Positions 1 to 9,673 are shown, numbered from the stretch's first letter. The stretch: 64,000 nucleotides of DNA from Mesorhizobium xinjiangense (GCF_009749525.1 NZ_WOAC01000001.1:248001-312000); one strand, 5' to 3'. A program made the numbers and translations. Notes: a model not told the origin generated them from the letters alone.

Positions 1-1276
1 CGGTTACAAAGAAGCCAGTTCCAGATGATGATGCTTGTGGCTCATCATCACTTTGCTGTCGTTCCGAGGGGCCTTCTATTCCCGAATCGGGCGTTTTGGC
101 GGCCGCGACTACGCCCCCTTTCGTAGCGCCCGGAAGATATCCCCGCTCCTGAAGATGGGCTCTCAGCGCCACAGGAAAGGTGGCGTTAATCTTGGCACTG
201 TCGGGACAATCAGAGAACTTGAGGGGTTGGCTGCATACCTGCATTTGCCAGTCGCTCGCACGATCGAATGAGGCCATCATCTTTGGCCAGGCATCGTCGA
301 ATTCCCCCACAAGGGCCTTAGTGGCCACCCACGCCGCGAGGAAACCGTTCGAATTCCACAATGACGTGTTTTGCTGAGCAAGATGCTCCATCCCCGCGAG
401 TTCCCGCCGGTAATAGGTGGTAAAGCTGGAGTTGTGACTCTGATCCGAAAGCGCCCCATCGCGTAGTTGCTCGATAACTGTTGGCGCCCAAGAATTTGCA
501 TAGGGCGCGAAAGCATATAGGAAGCTGTTGTCAGAGCTGATTAACTCCATGCTTCCGTCAGAATCAATGTCATTGAATGTATAGCCCCCGCCATCAAGTG
601 TGGAAGCTTCTGTCCTGACCCAATGGTTACCTTCCGGGCTGAAAATCTCGGTTACGGTGCAACAGTGAGCGCCGCCCCAGAAGGCCGAAAAGATAATCTC
701 TGGTACGCTTGATGCTGGATCGAGGTGAACTGCCATTACAGAAGACTGGCCGTTGCTGGTGGAGACGGCCGACATGACAGAGGAGAAGGCGACCTGCCCG
801 TTCTTCGTGCCCATTATCCGTGGCGAATACATATCTGAGTCGGCAGGAACCGTGTCTATTGTCACTTGCAGGCCTGAGGTCTCGAAGCGCGCCGCGCTCG
901 AAGAATTTGCCTGCCAATTAGGAAAGACCACTCGCACTGGTTGCCAAAGCGTCTCCAGGAAATCAGCACCGTTGGACATGAACAGGTCCCTCGGTAGCCC
1001 TCCTTCAGCGAGAAGGCCTTTCTTGGCGGCCTTTATCCCATTAGGCACAGGGACAGGACCAGCAACTACGGCAAGCCAGCCATTTGATGACCTGACTACC
1101 CGGACATCATCAAAACGCCATTGGTATACCGACGCGATGCCGATCGCATCGTCAAGACTTTTGCTACTGGCGAGTACCACCCAACGCGCAGCGGCTCCAC
1201 TAGGCACTTCCGCAAAAGCACCCACCGTAGTGAAGCAAAAGCATACGATAGCCGATAGTAGTCGAAACCTGAACAT
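1..1276 (-). CDS. Exported protein running into a trypsin-like serine protease domain (3' end cut by window)
   Basis: An uninterrupted reading frame of about 425 codons runs from an ATG at 1276 to the window edge with no stop. Residues 1-22 form a signal peptide ending in GAFA, so the product is exported. Residues about 28-105 (beginning ARWVVLASS, with SSNGWLAVVAGP) resemble a SPOR-like sequence, which is inference. Around residues 235-275 the stretch DIDSDGSMELISSDN looks like an FG-GAP or calcium-loop type motif. A Cys-containing region (SQPLKFSDC) follows. The last visible residues, SSGTGFFVT, match the usual first strand of trypsin-like (S1/DegP-type) proteases, so the catalytic domain should lie outside the window. 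Codon use is less GC-rich than in neighbouring genes. The fold assignments other than signal peptide and protease start are tentative. Confidence 0.72.
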   Translation of the reverse strand, partial: MFRFRLLSAIVCFCFTTVGAFAEVPSGAAARWVVLASSKSLDDAIGIASVYQWRFDDVRVVRSSNGWLAVVAGPVPVPNGIKAAKKGLLAEGGLPRDLFMSNGADFLETLWQPVRVVFPNWQANSSSAARFETSGLQVTIDTVPADSDMYSPRIMGTKNGQVAFSSVMSAVSTSNGQSSVMAVHLDPASSVPEIIFSAFWGGAHCCTVTEIFSPEGNHWVRTEASTLDGGGYTFNDIDSDGSMELISSDNSFLYAFAPYANSWAPTVIEQLRDGALSDQSHNSSFTTYYRRELAGMEHLAQQNTSLWNSNGFLAAWVATKALVGEFDDAWPKMMASFDRASDWQMQVCSQPLKFSDCPDSAKINATFPVALRAHLQERGYLPGATKGGVVAAAKTPDSGIEGPSERQQSDDEPQASSSGTGFFVT

Positions 1277-1525
1277 CTAACGCTCCCCAAGCTCAAGATG
1301 ATGAGCCAGCCAAGGTATCAGCGTCAATGACGTTGGCGAGTTGGTGTGAAGCTTGGGAGCGAAGAGTGCCCGTTTTGGGCATTTACCTTCGCATTCTTCT
1401 GAATCGTTGCGTACCCCAGCAACGCCGCGATTTCACGCCGCGGGGCTTCCGCGAACTCGTAACCACGCCGTAACCGCGGCCCCTGAACGGCACACCGGTA
1501 CCGCCCGTCTCACAGGCGCGAAAAC
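1277..1525. other. Intergenic stretch without a supported gene
   Basis: This lies between the start of the exported-protease gene and the tRNA-Gly terminator. Reading frames are present on both strands but they cross the tRNA gene or lack ribosome binding sites and typical codon use, so I do not call them. A short TGCCC/GGGCA hairpin lies at 1367-1381. The promoter of the minus-strand protease gene should be here, but no convincing -35/-10 pair was found. Confidence 0.5.
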
Positions 1526-1553
1526 ACGAAAAGCCGCGGAGTTCCGCGGCTTT
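1526..1553 (-). terminator. Rho-independent terminator of tRNA-Gly
   Basis: A perfect 10-bp stem (AAAGCCGCGG / CCGCGGCTTT, 1530-1553) with a 4-base loop lies 16 bases beyond the tRNA 3' end. Read on the minus strand it is followed by TTTTCG and a further T-rich run, which is the classical intrinsic terminator form. Confidence 0.85.
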
Positions 1554-1568
1554 CGAAGAATTGGAAAC

Positions 1569-1643
1569 TGGAGCGGGCGATGGGATTCGAACCCACGACC
1601 CCAACCTTGGCAAGGTTGTGCTCTACCCCTGAGCTACACCCGC
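1569..1643 (-). tRNA. tRNA-Gly (anticodon GCC)
   Basis: The complementary strand reads as a complete cloverleaf. The 7-bp acceptor stem is GCGGGTG paired with CGCCCGC, and the D arm holds AGCTCAGGGGTAGAGC. The anticodon arm is CCTTGCCAAGG with GCC as anticodon, the T arm contains GGTTCGAATCC, the discriminator base is T and an encoded CCA ends at 1569. GCC reads GGC and GGU glycine codons. It stands alone, with its own terminator at 1530-1553. tRNA 3' ends are common integrase targets, and the low-GC gene lies on that side. Confidence 0.97.
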
Positions 1644-1840
1644 TCGCGCGGCGCATGCGCCGCAAGCCGCGCCTATATGGCGGATGCCGAGACAGAATGC
1701 AACAGCAAATTTCGCCTACACGCATGCCCCTTTGGCATGAGCCCAAGCGGCGTCCATCGCCGGCATTTTCACCCATCGCAGCACCGCGTCCCGCCGTTGG
1801 GGTGTTTCGTCCCGGCCGGCATTTCACTCGTTCGATTCAT

Positions 1841-1930
1841 CACTTCACGGGATCGGTGAACCGATCTAACCTTTTGATTTGACGCCATTCCGGATGGAGA
1901 ACCGGGTTTCACTTCTCATGGAATTGCTCT
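1841..1930. repeat. Palindromic intergenic repeat, copy 1
   Basis: The segment from CTTCACGGGATCGG to GGAATTGCTC aligns, at roughly four identities in five, with 42085-42170. The shared core is a TTGATTTNACGC block, an ATTCCG...GGAGAACCGG block and a closing ACTTCTCATGGAATTGC block, so the ends form an ATTCC/GGAAT hairpin. It lies just upstream of the prolyl-tRNA deacylase gene. Such elements are frequent between genes in rhizobia; membership of a known family is inference. Confidence 0.7.
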
Positions 1931-1972
1931 AAACACCAGCCTGGTTGACGGGCGCGCCCATGGGAGCATTGC

Positions 1973-2482
1973 ATGGCACGAAGCGAGCAGGAACTGATCA
2001 CCTTTCTCGACGAATTGGGCATCGCCCACGAGACCGTGCGCCATCCGCCCCTGTTCACCGTCGAACAATCACAGGCGCTGCGCGGCCAGATTCCCGGCTC
2101 GCACACGAAAAACCTGTTCCTGAAGGACAAGAAGGGGCAATACTTCCTGCTCACCCTGGCCGAGGACGCGCAGGTGGATCTGAAATCGCTGCATCAGCTC
2201 ATCGGCGCGTCCGGGCGTGTGTCGTTCGGCAAGCCGGAGGCGCTGATGCACCTGCTCGGCGTCGCGCCGGGCGCGGTGACGGCGCTCGGCCTGATCAACG
2301 ATACCGAGGGCGCGGTCACCATGCTATTCGACGCAGACCTGATGGAGCACGAGACGATCAATTGCCATCCCCTGACCAACGAGGCTACGACGTCGTTGTC
2401 GCGCGAAGATCTGTTGCGCTTCGTCAATGCGACCGGTCACAAGCCCCATATCTTGAAAGTAACGGGTCAATCGCCACATTGA
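1973..2482 (+). CDS. Prolyl-tRNA editing protein (YbaK/ProX deacylase domain)
   Basis: This 169-residue single-domain protein matches the YbaK/ProXp-ala family, free-standing editing domains that hydrolyse mischarged Ala-tRNA(Pro) or similar in the cytoplasm and protect translation fidelity. Visible family marks are the N-terminal TVRHPPLFTVEQS segment, the conserved lysine in SHTKNLFLKDKKG, the RVSFGKPEAL segment, and the C-terminal GLINDTEGAVTMLFDADLM and NCHPLTN motifs. The length is normal for the family. The start at 1973 keeps the complete N-terminal helix. It is a single gene between a repeat element and the thioredoxin gene. The exact misacylated substrate (Ala versus Cys) cannot be told from sequence alone. 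Confidence 0.88.
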   Translation: MARSEQELITFLDELGIAHETVRHPPLFTVEQSQALRGQIPGSHTKNLFLKDKKGQYFLLTLAEDAQVDLKSLHQLIGASGRVSFGKPEALMHLLGVAPGAVTALGLINDTEGAVTMLFDADLMEHETINCHPLTNEATTSLSREDLLRFVNATGHKPHILKVTGQSPH

Positions 2483-2522
2483 CCGCACATTGTCGAACGG
2501 GAATGCGAGCAAGGCAGGCGGA

Positions 2523-3533
2523 ATGAAAGACAATCCATATGCAGGGCCATTTGCAGGCCCTTCAGGCGGCTACACGACGACCACGACATTCGGCGGCGAG
2601 CAGGCCGGCGGCGAGCAGGCCGACGGCGAGCAGGCCGGCGCCACGGGGGAAAGCGTGGCCGCGCAGGGTCAGCCGGTCAAGGACACCACCACGGCCGACT
2701 TTGCCGCCGACGTGATCGAGGCATCGCGCAATCAAGCGGTTCTCGTCGATTTCTGGGCGCCGTGGTGCGGGCCGTGCAAGCAGCTCACTCCCATCCTGGA
2801 GCGGCTGGTGGCCGAGGCCAACGGCGCGGTGCAGCTGGTCAAGATGAATATTGACGAGCATCCCGCCATCGCCGGCCAGCTCGGCATCCAGTCGATACCC
2901 GCGGTCATCGCCTTCAAGGACGGCCAGCCCGTCGACGGTTTCATGGGTGCGCAGCCCGAAAGCCAGGTGCGCGACTTCATCAAGCGTCTCGGCGGCCCGG
3001 CGGCCGATCCCGTGACCGAGGCCCTGGAACAGGCCGCCGCGGTACGCCAGGACGGCGATGAGGCAACCGCCGCGCGCATCTATTCCGCCGTGCTCGCCCA
3101 GGCGCCCGACAATGCCGCGGCCGCGGCGGGCCTCGCCTCGATCCATCTCGACCGCGGCGACATCGAGACCGCGCGCCAGATCGTCGACACGATCGCCGCC
3201 GACGAGGCGGGCAATGCCGCGCTCGACAGCGTGCGGGCGCGCATCGCGCTCGAAGACGAGGCTGCCAAGCTCGGCGACGCGGGCGCCCTGCGCGAGAGGC
3301 TGGAAGCGGATCCGAAAGATCACGCGGCACGCTTCGACCTGGCGCTGATCCACAACGCCAGGGGCGAGCGCATGGATGCGGCCGATGCGCTGCTGGAGAT
3401 CGTGCGCTCCGACAGGGACTGGCGCGAGGACGGCGCGCGCATGCAGCTGTTGAAGTTCTTCGACGCCTGGGGCCCAACCGACCAGGCGACGCTCGCGGCA
3501 CGGCGCAAGCTTTCCTCGCTGCTGTTTTCGTGA
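2523..3533 (+). CDS. Thioredoxin-domain protein with C-terminal TPR region (CnoX/YbbN type)
   Basis: This 336-residue protein has a proline/glycine-rich N-terminal tail with three EQA(G/D)G repeats (residues 24-40). A thioredoxin fold (about 55-160) carries the redox motif WCGPC at 81-85 and a cis-proline loop (QSIPAV). An alanine-rich TPR-like helical region (170-335) follows, with repeats such as RIYSAVLAQAPDN. Proteins of this build (CnoX, formerly YbbN) act in the cytoplasm as chaperone-oxidoreductases that pass substrates to GroEL or DnaK. I chose the ATG at 2523 because an AAGGCAGG site precedes it; an in-frame TTG at 2490 would add 11 residues. The next gene follows after 93 bases. Confidence 0.88.
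   Translation: MKDNPYAGPFAGPSGGYTTTTTFGGEQAGGEQADGEQAGATGESVAAQGQPVKDTTTADFAADVIEASRNQAVLVDFWAPWCGPCKQLTPILERLVAEANGAVQLVKMNIDEHPAIAGQLGIQSIPAVIAFKDGQPVDGFMGAQPESQVRDFIKRLGGPAADPVTEALEQAAAVRQDGDEATAARIYSAVLAQAPDNAAAAAGLASIHLDRGDIETARQIVDTIAADEAGNAALDSVRARIALEDEAAKLGDAGALRERLEADPKDHAARFDLALIHNARGERMDAADALLEIVRSDRDWREDGARMQLLKFFDAWGPTDQATLAARRKLSSLLFS
2595..2639 (+). repeat. Three tandem 15-bp units inside the thioredoxin gene
   Basis: Three head-to-tail copies of GGCGAGCAGGCCGGC (2595-2609, 2610-2624, 2625-2639; the second copy has A for G at base 14) encode GEQAG/D five-residue repeats in the flexible tail. In-frame units of this kind can change number by replication slippage without breaking the protein. 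Confidence 0.85.
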
Positions 3534-3626
3534 TCCGATGGCGGCGGGACAGGGCGAACCGCATATTGGCGCGATCGAGCCAGTGCCAGTCGCCCGCAAG
3601 GAGGCGTTTCAGGGGAGCTTGCATTG

Positions 3627-4298
3627 ATGCAGGCCGGCAATTCGCATTACCGCTCGGCCGCCGACCTACCGGCGGTCATTCCGGTCTTTCCGCTTTCTGC
3701 CGCCCTGCTTCTGCCGGGCGGACGCCTGCCGCTCAACATATTCGAGCCGCGCTATCTGCAGATGGTGGACCACGTGCTGACGGGCGGCCGGCTGATCGGC
3801 ATGATCCAGCCTAGGCTCGACGGCGCGCAGAAGCCGAACGGCGAGCCGATGCTGTGCGAGGTCGGCTGCCTGGGTCGCCTGACATCGCTGGCGGAGACCG
3901 GCGACGGGCGCTATCTGGTCGCGCTGCAGGGCGTTTGCCGCTTCCGGCTGATCGAAGAGGCGCAGGTCAAGACGCCGTTCCGGCAATGTCGCGTCGCGCC
4001 TTTCATCACGGATCTCGACGAGGAGGGAGATGGCTCGCAGATCGACCGGCCGGCACTGCTCAAGGCCTTTCGAGCCTATCTGGAAGCCAACGACATGGAG
4101 GCCGACTGGAACAATATCCGTCGCGCCGAGAATGCAACGCTGGTCAACGCTCTGTCGATGATGTCGCCCTACGGGCCGAGTGAGAAGCAGGCGCTGCTGG
4201 AGGCGCCCGACCTGAAGTCGCGCGCGGAGACCTTGATCGCCATCACCGAAATCCTGCTCGCCCGGCGCAGCAACGAACCCGGTCCCGGCCTGCAATGA
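3627..4298 (+). CDS. Lon N-terminal-domain (LonB/S16-like) protein
   Basis: This 223-residue protein consists of the Lon protease substrate-recognition domain only, without the AAA+ and Ser-Lys protease parts. Characteristic segments are [20 protein letters not shown] at the N terminus, [10 protein letters not shown] and [19 protein letters not shown]. Such stand-alone LON-domain proteins are common in alphaproteobacteria; their biochemical role is not settled, and substrate or adaptor binding is the usual guess. The start is the ATG at 3627 with GGGGAG upstream (a TTG lies at 3624). It is followed after 16 bases by the Trm112-like gene, and the two with the thioredoxin gene probably form one transcription unit. 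Confidence 0.85.
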   Translation: MQAGNSHYRSAADLPAVIPVFPLSAALLLPGGRLPLNIFEPRYLQMVDHVLTGGRLIGMIQPRLDGAQKPNGEPMLCEVGCLGRLTSLAETGDGRYLVALQGVCRFRLIEEAQVKTPFRQCRVAPFITDLDEEGDGSQIDRPALLKAFRAYLEANDMEADWNNIRRAENATLVNALSMMSPYGPSEKQALLEAPDLKSRAETLIAITEILLARRSNEPGPGLQ

Positions 4299-4314
4299 CC
4301 AGGAAGAGACGGGC

Positions 4315-4542
4315 ATGAACGACCAGGACGATCGCGGGACCGGCGTCGACCGCAAGCTGCTCGAGCTTCTCGCCTGTCCGCTGACCAAGGGGCCGTTGGT
4401 CTTCGATGCCGAGAATGCCGAGTTGATCTCGAAATCGGCGCAGCTCGCCTATCCGGTGCGCGACGGCATCCCGATCATGCTGGTCTCCGAAGCGCGGCCG
4501 CTCGACGAACAGGGCGCGCCGGGCAAGCCGAAATCACGCTGA
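4315..4542 (+). CDS. Trm112-like zinc-ribbon protein (UPF0434/YcaR family)
   Basis: A 75-residue protein starting [17 protein letters not shown], with the family's [20 protein letters not shown] segment near residue 40-58. Members fold like the Trm112 methyltransferase activator; bacterial versions often keep only part of the zinc ligands, and here just one Cys (LLACP) is visible, so zinc binding is doubtful. Role in bacteria is largely inferred from fold. Its stop overlaps by 9 bases the stop of the convergent polyamine permease gene (4534-4542), leaving no room for a terminator between them. Confidence 0.85.
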   Translation: MNDQDDRGTGVDRKLLELLACPLTKGPLVFDAENAELISKSAQLAYPVRDGIPIMLVSEARPLDEQGAPGKPKSR

Positions 4543-5367
4543 GGTCGCACCTTCGGCACCCGTCACACCGCCCTGGCGCGCAGCGCCGCGCCGCCGCATA
4601 ACCTCGTAGGCGACTGCACCGACAATGGTGACGGCAATCATGATGAGGGCCAGGGCGTTGACGGCCGGGGTCAGGCCGGTGCGCACCTTGGTGGCGATGT
4701 AGACGGTGAGCGGCGTGTCGAAGCCGCGCACGAAGAGCGTCGTGTTGTAGTTCTCGATCGACTGCAGCACCGCCAGGAAGCCGGCCGCGAACAGCGCCGG
4801 TTTGAGGAACGGCAGGAGGACGCGGCGGAAGACCATGAACTTCGATGCGCCGAGGCCGAGGGCCGCTTCCTCCTGCGCCGGATCGAAGCGCTGCAGGCGC
4901 GCGGCGATCATCAGCATCACATAGCAGCTTATGAAGCTCGCCTGCGCGACGACGATGAGGAACACCCCACCGCCGACGCCCAATTGCCGCCACAGCACCA
5001 GCGTGGCGATGCCGATCACCACGCCAGGCGTCAGGAGCGGCGAGACCATCACCGCATACAAGAAGCTGCGCGCACGGGCATGCAGGCTGGTGAGCAGCAG
5101 GGCGGCCGCCGTGCCGATGGGCAGCGCGATCAGCACCACGAAGAAGGCGACCGCGATGGAGGTCCACAGCGATTTCCACATGGCCCGGTCGGCCCACAAT
5201 GCGTCGAACCATTGCAGGGTCGTTCCCTGCCAGGGGGTGACGGTGGGAAAGCGGCTCACATTGAAGGTGGCCGCCCCCATGATCGCCAGCGGCGCGAAGA
5301 GATAGAGAAAGAAGGCGATCATGTAGAAGCCGAACAGGGCCTTCATCAGCCGGTCGGACGCGCTCAT
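4534..5367 (-). CDS. Polyamine-type ABC transporter permease (PotC-like)
   Basis: An inner-membrane permease of 277 residues, starting [16 protein letters not shown], with six predicted membrane segments. It carries the cytoplasmic EAA loop [21 protein letters not shown], which contacts the ATPase. This layout matches the PotC half of spermidine/putrescine importers. The start codon overlaps the stop of the upstream permease gene by four bases (ATGA), so translation is coupled. It is the last gene of the minus-strand operon binding protein - ATPase - permease - permease. The substrate could be a polyamine or a related cation. Confidence 0.88.
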   Translation of the reverse strand: MSASDRLMKALFGFYMIAFFLYLFAPLAIMGAATFNVSRFPTVTPWQGTTLQWFDALWADRAMWKSLWTSIAVAFFVVLIALPIGTAAALLLTSLHARARSFLYAVMVSPLLTPGVVIGIATLVLWRQLGVGGGVFLIVVAQASFISCYVMLMIAARLQRFDPAQEEAALGLGASKFMVFRRVLLPFLKPALFAAGFLAVLQSIENYNTTLFVRGFDTPLTVYIATKVRTGLTPAVNALALIMIAVTIVGAVAYEVMRRRGAARQGGVTGAEGATSA

Positions 5368-6237
5368 TTCGCCACCTCCGCCAGGCTGACGCGGGCGATC
5401 CTGAGCGTTATCAGCACCACCGCCAGGCACAGCACCAGCAGAACCAGCGCATAGGCTGCGCCGCGGTTCCAGTCGCCGCCCTCGAAGAACCAGTTGTAGA
5501 TGATTTCGGTGAACCAGCGGCTGCCGGGCGAGCCGAGCAGGGCGGGGGCCACATAGCTGCCGGCCGCCAGCATGAAGGTGAAGACGCAGCCGGTCGCGAT
5601 GCCCGCCTTGGCGTGCGGGATGACGACGCGCCAATGGATGCGCCAGGTGGAGGCGCCGAGGTCTCGGGCGGCCTCGATCTGCGATTTGTCGAGGGATTCG
5701 ATGGAATTGTAGATCGGAAACAGCATGAACAGAATATAGGCATAGGTCATGCCCACCAGCACGCCGCCATCGCCATACCAGCGCACCGGTTCGTCGATGA
5801 TGCCGAGGCCCAGTAGAAAGGCGTTGAGCGGCCCGCGGAAGGCGAGCAGGATATACCAGGCCAGCGTGCGCAGCACCTCGTTGATCCAGAAGGGAATGGT
5901 GAGCGCCAGGAGCACAAGCGCCGTCTGGTTGGGCGTGGCGTTCTGCGCCAGCCAGAAAGCCAGCGGATAGCACACCAGGAAGGTGGCGAAGGCCACCAGC
6001 GCGCTCGCCCAAACGGTCTTGTAGAAGATGGCGCGATGCACGCTCTCATTGGCGAGATAAAGGATGTTGTCGAGCGAATAGATGTCGTCCGGTCCGCCGA
6101 TCTGCGAAGGCGGCAGGTTGGGGCGCAGCGCATAGTCGATCATCATCACATTGGGTGCCAGCACCATGCCGGCGATCCAGGACGCGACGATGACGAGGAA
6201 GAGCGTACCGAGGCCGCCGCCGAACCGTTTGTAGAGA

Positions 6238-6245
<8 letters not shown>
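5364..6245 (-). CDS. Polyamine-type ABC transporter permease (PotB-like)
   Basis: A 293-residue membrane protein beginning MADLYKRFGGGLGTLF. It has a large periplasmic loop after the first membrane helix (NLPPSQIGGPDDIYSLDN), typical of PotB/PotH proteins, and an EAA loop with EAARDLGASTWRIHWRVVIP. It pairs with the PotC-like permease to form the translocation channel. The frame stays open upstream, but that part overlaps the ATPase gene and is not credible, so the start at 6245 is chosen; it overlaps the ATPase stop (6238) by eight bases. Confidence 0.88.
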
Positions 6246-7305
<1,060 letters not shown>

Positions 7306-7321
7306 CGTTCCCCGGGGTGCG

Positions 7322-7348
7322 AAAAAGGGCAGGCCGAAACCCGCCCTT
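7322..7348 (-). terminator. Attenuating hairpin between binding-protein and ATPase genes
   Basis: On the minus strand AAGGGCGGG pairs with CCTGCCCTT (one G-T pair) around a 6-base loop and is followed by a short T run, i.e. the form of an intrinsic terminator. It sits 21 bases after the binding-protein stop and inside the operon, so partial read-through (attenuation) or 3'-end protection is the likely role. Confidence 0.7.
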
Positions 7349-7369
7349 GATCGTTCTTGTTGTTGGCGA

Positions 7370-8494
7370 TCAGGCCGACAGGAAGCGGTCCTGATATTCG
7401 TTGCGCTTGGCAACGAACCAGCTCTCCTGGATCGGCCACCACCACAGCTTGTCGAGCGCGTCGTCGGGATAGGCAGCAGCGAAGAACGCCTTGGCTTCAT
7501 CGCTCGTCTTGTCGGCGGCACCGACGGCCGTGGAGTTGATGGAGGTTGCACTGGTGTACATGGCACCGGCTTCCGGCGTCAGGAACCAGTTGATGAAGGC
7601 ATAGGCCTGGTCGAGATTTTCCGCGCCTTTCGGGATCGCCACACCCTCCATCCAGGCAAGCGCGCCTTCCTTCGGCGCGATGAAGCCGATGGGCAGGCCT
7701 TCCTTGCCGAGCGCGGCGGCGGTCGAATCCCAGGTCTGGCCGATGGCCGCGCCATTGACGCGGAAGGCGCCCTGCGCCTCGTTCTCGTTGTTCCAGAACT
7801 GGATGATGTTGGCCTTGCGGGCAATGGCCTCCTCGAGGATCGCGTCGTAGATCTTGACCATGTTGTCTTCGGACTTGAAGGCTTCGACCATCGGCATGGG
7901 CAGCTTGCCCTCGGCCTCCAGCCACAGGCCGAGCCCGACAAGCCCGGAATGGCCGCGCACGGTGGCCTTGCCCTCCATCTCGGGCTTCCAGATGTCGCCA
8001 TAAGAGGCCGTGCCGTATTCGAGCGGCGCCTGGTCCTTGTCGAAGGAAAGGGCCTCCGTGCCCCAGTCGGTGGGTACCTGGTAGCGCTTGCCGTCGATCA
8101 CCGCGCCGAGGTTCTCGGAGTTCGTCCAGGCGCTCGGCAGGCAGTTGTCGACATCGACCTTGCTCTCGTCGATCGGCTGCACCAGCTCGAATTCGACATA
8201 ATTCGGCACGCGGTCGACGGTCGGCCAGATGATGTCGAAGCCGCCGCCATCGTTGGCGCGCAGCTGGTTCAACAGCTCGTCATTGGTGCCGTAGGGCGTG
8301 TAGTTCGCCTTGATGCCGGTCGCTTTTTCGAACGCCGCCATCATCGCGTCGTCGAGATATCCGGCCCAGGCGAAGATGTTGACCGAGCCGGAGGAACCCT
8401 GCGCGTAGGTGCGCGAGATGAAAGGCGCGGCCAGCGACAGCCCGGCGGCGGACGCGGCGCCCTTGATGAATGTGCGGCGTTTGATCGACGTCAT
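7370..8494 (-). CDS. Polyamine-type ABC transporter periplasmic binding protein (PotD-like)
   Basis: This 374-residue protein begins with a twin-arginine-like leader (RRTFIKGAASAAGLSLAAPF, residues 6-25), so it may be exported folded by the Tat system. The mature part opens with VNIFAWAGYLDDAMMAAFEKATG, the standard start of PotD/PotF proteins, and continues with YTPYGTNDELLNQL and VPTDWGTEAL. Aromatic residues such as those in FNW and WWWPI may contribute to ligand binding. It is the promoter-proximal gene of a four-gene operon, and the hairpin downstream fits its need for higher abundance. Spermidine or putrescine is the likely ligand; other amines or opines are possible. Confidence 0.88.
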   Translation of the reverse strand: MTSIKRRTFIKGAASAAGLSLAAPFISRTYAQGSSGSVNIFAWAGYLDDAMMAAFEKATGIKANYTPYGTNDELLNQLRANDGGGFDIIWPTVDRVPNYVEFELVQPIDESKVDVDNCLPSAWTNSENLGAVIDGKRYQVPTDWGTEALSFDKDQAPLEYGTASYGDIWKPEMEGKATVRGHSGLVGLGLWLEAEGKLPMPMVEAFKSEDNMVKIYDAILEEAIARKANIIQFWNNENEAQGAFRVNGAAIGQTWDSTAAALGKEGLPIGFIAPKEGALAWMEGVAIPKGAENLDQAYAFINWFLTPEAGAMYTSATSINSTAVGAADKTSDEAKAFFAAAYPDDALDKLWWWPIQESWFVAKRNEYQDRFLSA

Positions 8495-8827
8495 ATAAGC
8501 ACTCCCCTATATTCTGTTGCGGTCGAGATCGCAGCGGTTATTCCCGCTATGTTACAGCGCGATGACCCGGTCACAACAAAAATCGGCCCGTTGCCTGCAG
8601 AAACATCAACTATCGGGAAATAAACGGTTTTCCCGTCACGGAAGCGTCGGCCGCGGCGGGGCGTTTTCATCGCGGATCGGCGCAGGCTCCCCCGAGCCGC
8701 GACCATTGGTCACGATCACCTAGAAATTTGCGCCCAAATCAAGCTATGATGGATTAGGCATCCTTAATGGGTCCGCAGACATGGTGGCTGCAGAGCGACC
8801 CTGCCGGGATGTCGGGAGGAACGCAGC
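8495..8827. promoter_or_regulatory. Divergent promoter region between the polyamine and cox operons
   Basis: This 333-base gap must hold promoters for both directions. It contains a small dyad, ATTTG-CGCC-CAAAT (8726-8739), about 90 bases before coxM. A GGGAGGA ribosome binding site lies just before the coxM start. No clear FixK/FNR box (TTGAT-N4-ATCAA) was found, and no protein-coding frame is supported. Confidence 0.5.
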
Positions 8828-9673
8828 ATGGCCATTGTGCTTGCACTCGTTCTCGTGGTCGTAGGCTCAATCGTGTTTCACATGTTGAGCCCGTGGTGGT
8901 GGACGCCCATAGCGTCCAACTGGAGCTATATCGACCACACGCTCGTCATCACCTTCTGGATCACCGGCGTGGTGTTCGCCGCCGTCGTCCTGTTCATGGC
9001 GTATTGCGTTTACCGCTTCCGCCACAAGGAAGGCGCCAAGGCCGCCTATGAACCGGAAAGCAAGCGGCTCGAAACGTGGCTCACCGTGGTGACCGCGGTC
9101 GGCGTCGCGGCGATGCTGGCGCCGGGGCTCTATGTCTGGGGCCAGTTCGTCACCGTGCCGAAGGACGCGACCGAAGTCGAGGTGGTGGCCCAGCAATGGC
9201 AATGGAACTACCGCCTGCCCGGCGAAGACGGCCGGCTCGGCAAGACGGACAACCGGCTGGTCAGCTTCGAAAATCCGCTCGGCATCGACCCCGACGACCC
9301 GGCCGGCCAGGACGACGTCGTGCTGGAGGCCGCCGACCTTCACCTGCCGATCGGCAAGCCGGTGAAGATGATGCTGCGCTCGATCGACGTGCTGCACGAT
9401 TTCTACGTGCCCGAGTTCCGCGCCAAGATGGACATGGTGCCGGGCATGGTGACCTATTTCTGGTTCACGCCGACGAAAACGGGAACCTTCGAGGTGCTGT
9501 GCGCCGAACTCTGCGGCGTGGGGCACGGGTTCATGCGCGGCTATGTCATGATCGATACGGAAGAGAACTATCCGAGCTGGCTGGAGGAGCAGCCGACCTT
9601 CGCCGAACTGTCGGCGCCGCGCCAGGTCGGCTCGGCCGAGACGGTCGAGCCCGAAGGAGCCGGGGCGCAATAG
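8828..9673 (+). CDS. coxM: Cytochrome c oxidase subunit II (CoxM-like)
   Basis: A 281-residue subunit II of a heme-copper oxidase. Two N-terminal membrane helices (about 1-20 and 38-60) are followed by the periplasmic cupredoxin domain. The di-copper CuA site is complete: a His near 190 in VLHDFYVPEF, then CAELCGVGHGFM with Cys about 225 and 229, His 233 and Met 236. The aromatic patch QQWQWNYR provides the electron entry path from cytochrome c. No heme c motif is fused. It is first in an operon of subunits II, I and two subunit-III-like proteins, the gene order known for Bradyrhizobium coxMNOP. Confidence 0.92.
   Translation: MAIVLALVLVVVGSIVFHMLSPWWWTPIASNWSYIDHTLVITFWITGVVFAAVVLFMAYCVYRFRHKEGAKAAYEPESKRLETWLTVVTAVGVAAMLAPGLYVWGQFVTVPKDATEVEVVAQQWQWNYRLPGEDGRLGKTDNRLVSFENPLGIDPDDPAGQDDVVLEAADLHLPIGKPVKMMLRSIDVLHDFYVPEFRAKMDMVPGMVTYFWFTPTKTGTFEVLCAELCGVGHGFMRGYVMIDTEENYPSWLEEQPTFAELSAPRQVGSAETVEPEGAGAQ

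Noticed and set aside
753-1280. Plus-strand open frame of 175 codons
   Set aside because: It is antisense to the continuous minus-strand frame 1276-1, which has a signal peptide and ends in a protease motif; the plus frame has no family features.
8495-8827. FixK/FNR box controlling the oxidase operon
   Set aside because: I looked for TTGAT-N4-ATCAA type sites and found only a weak ATTTG/CAAAT dyad that does not match the consensus.
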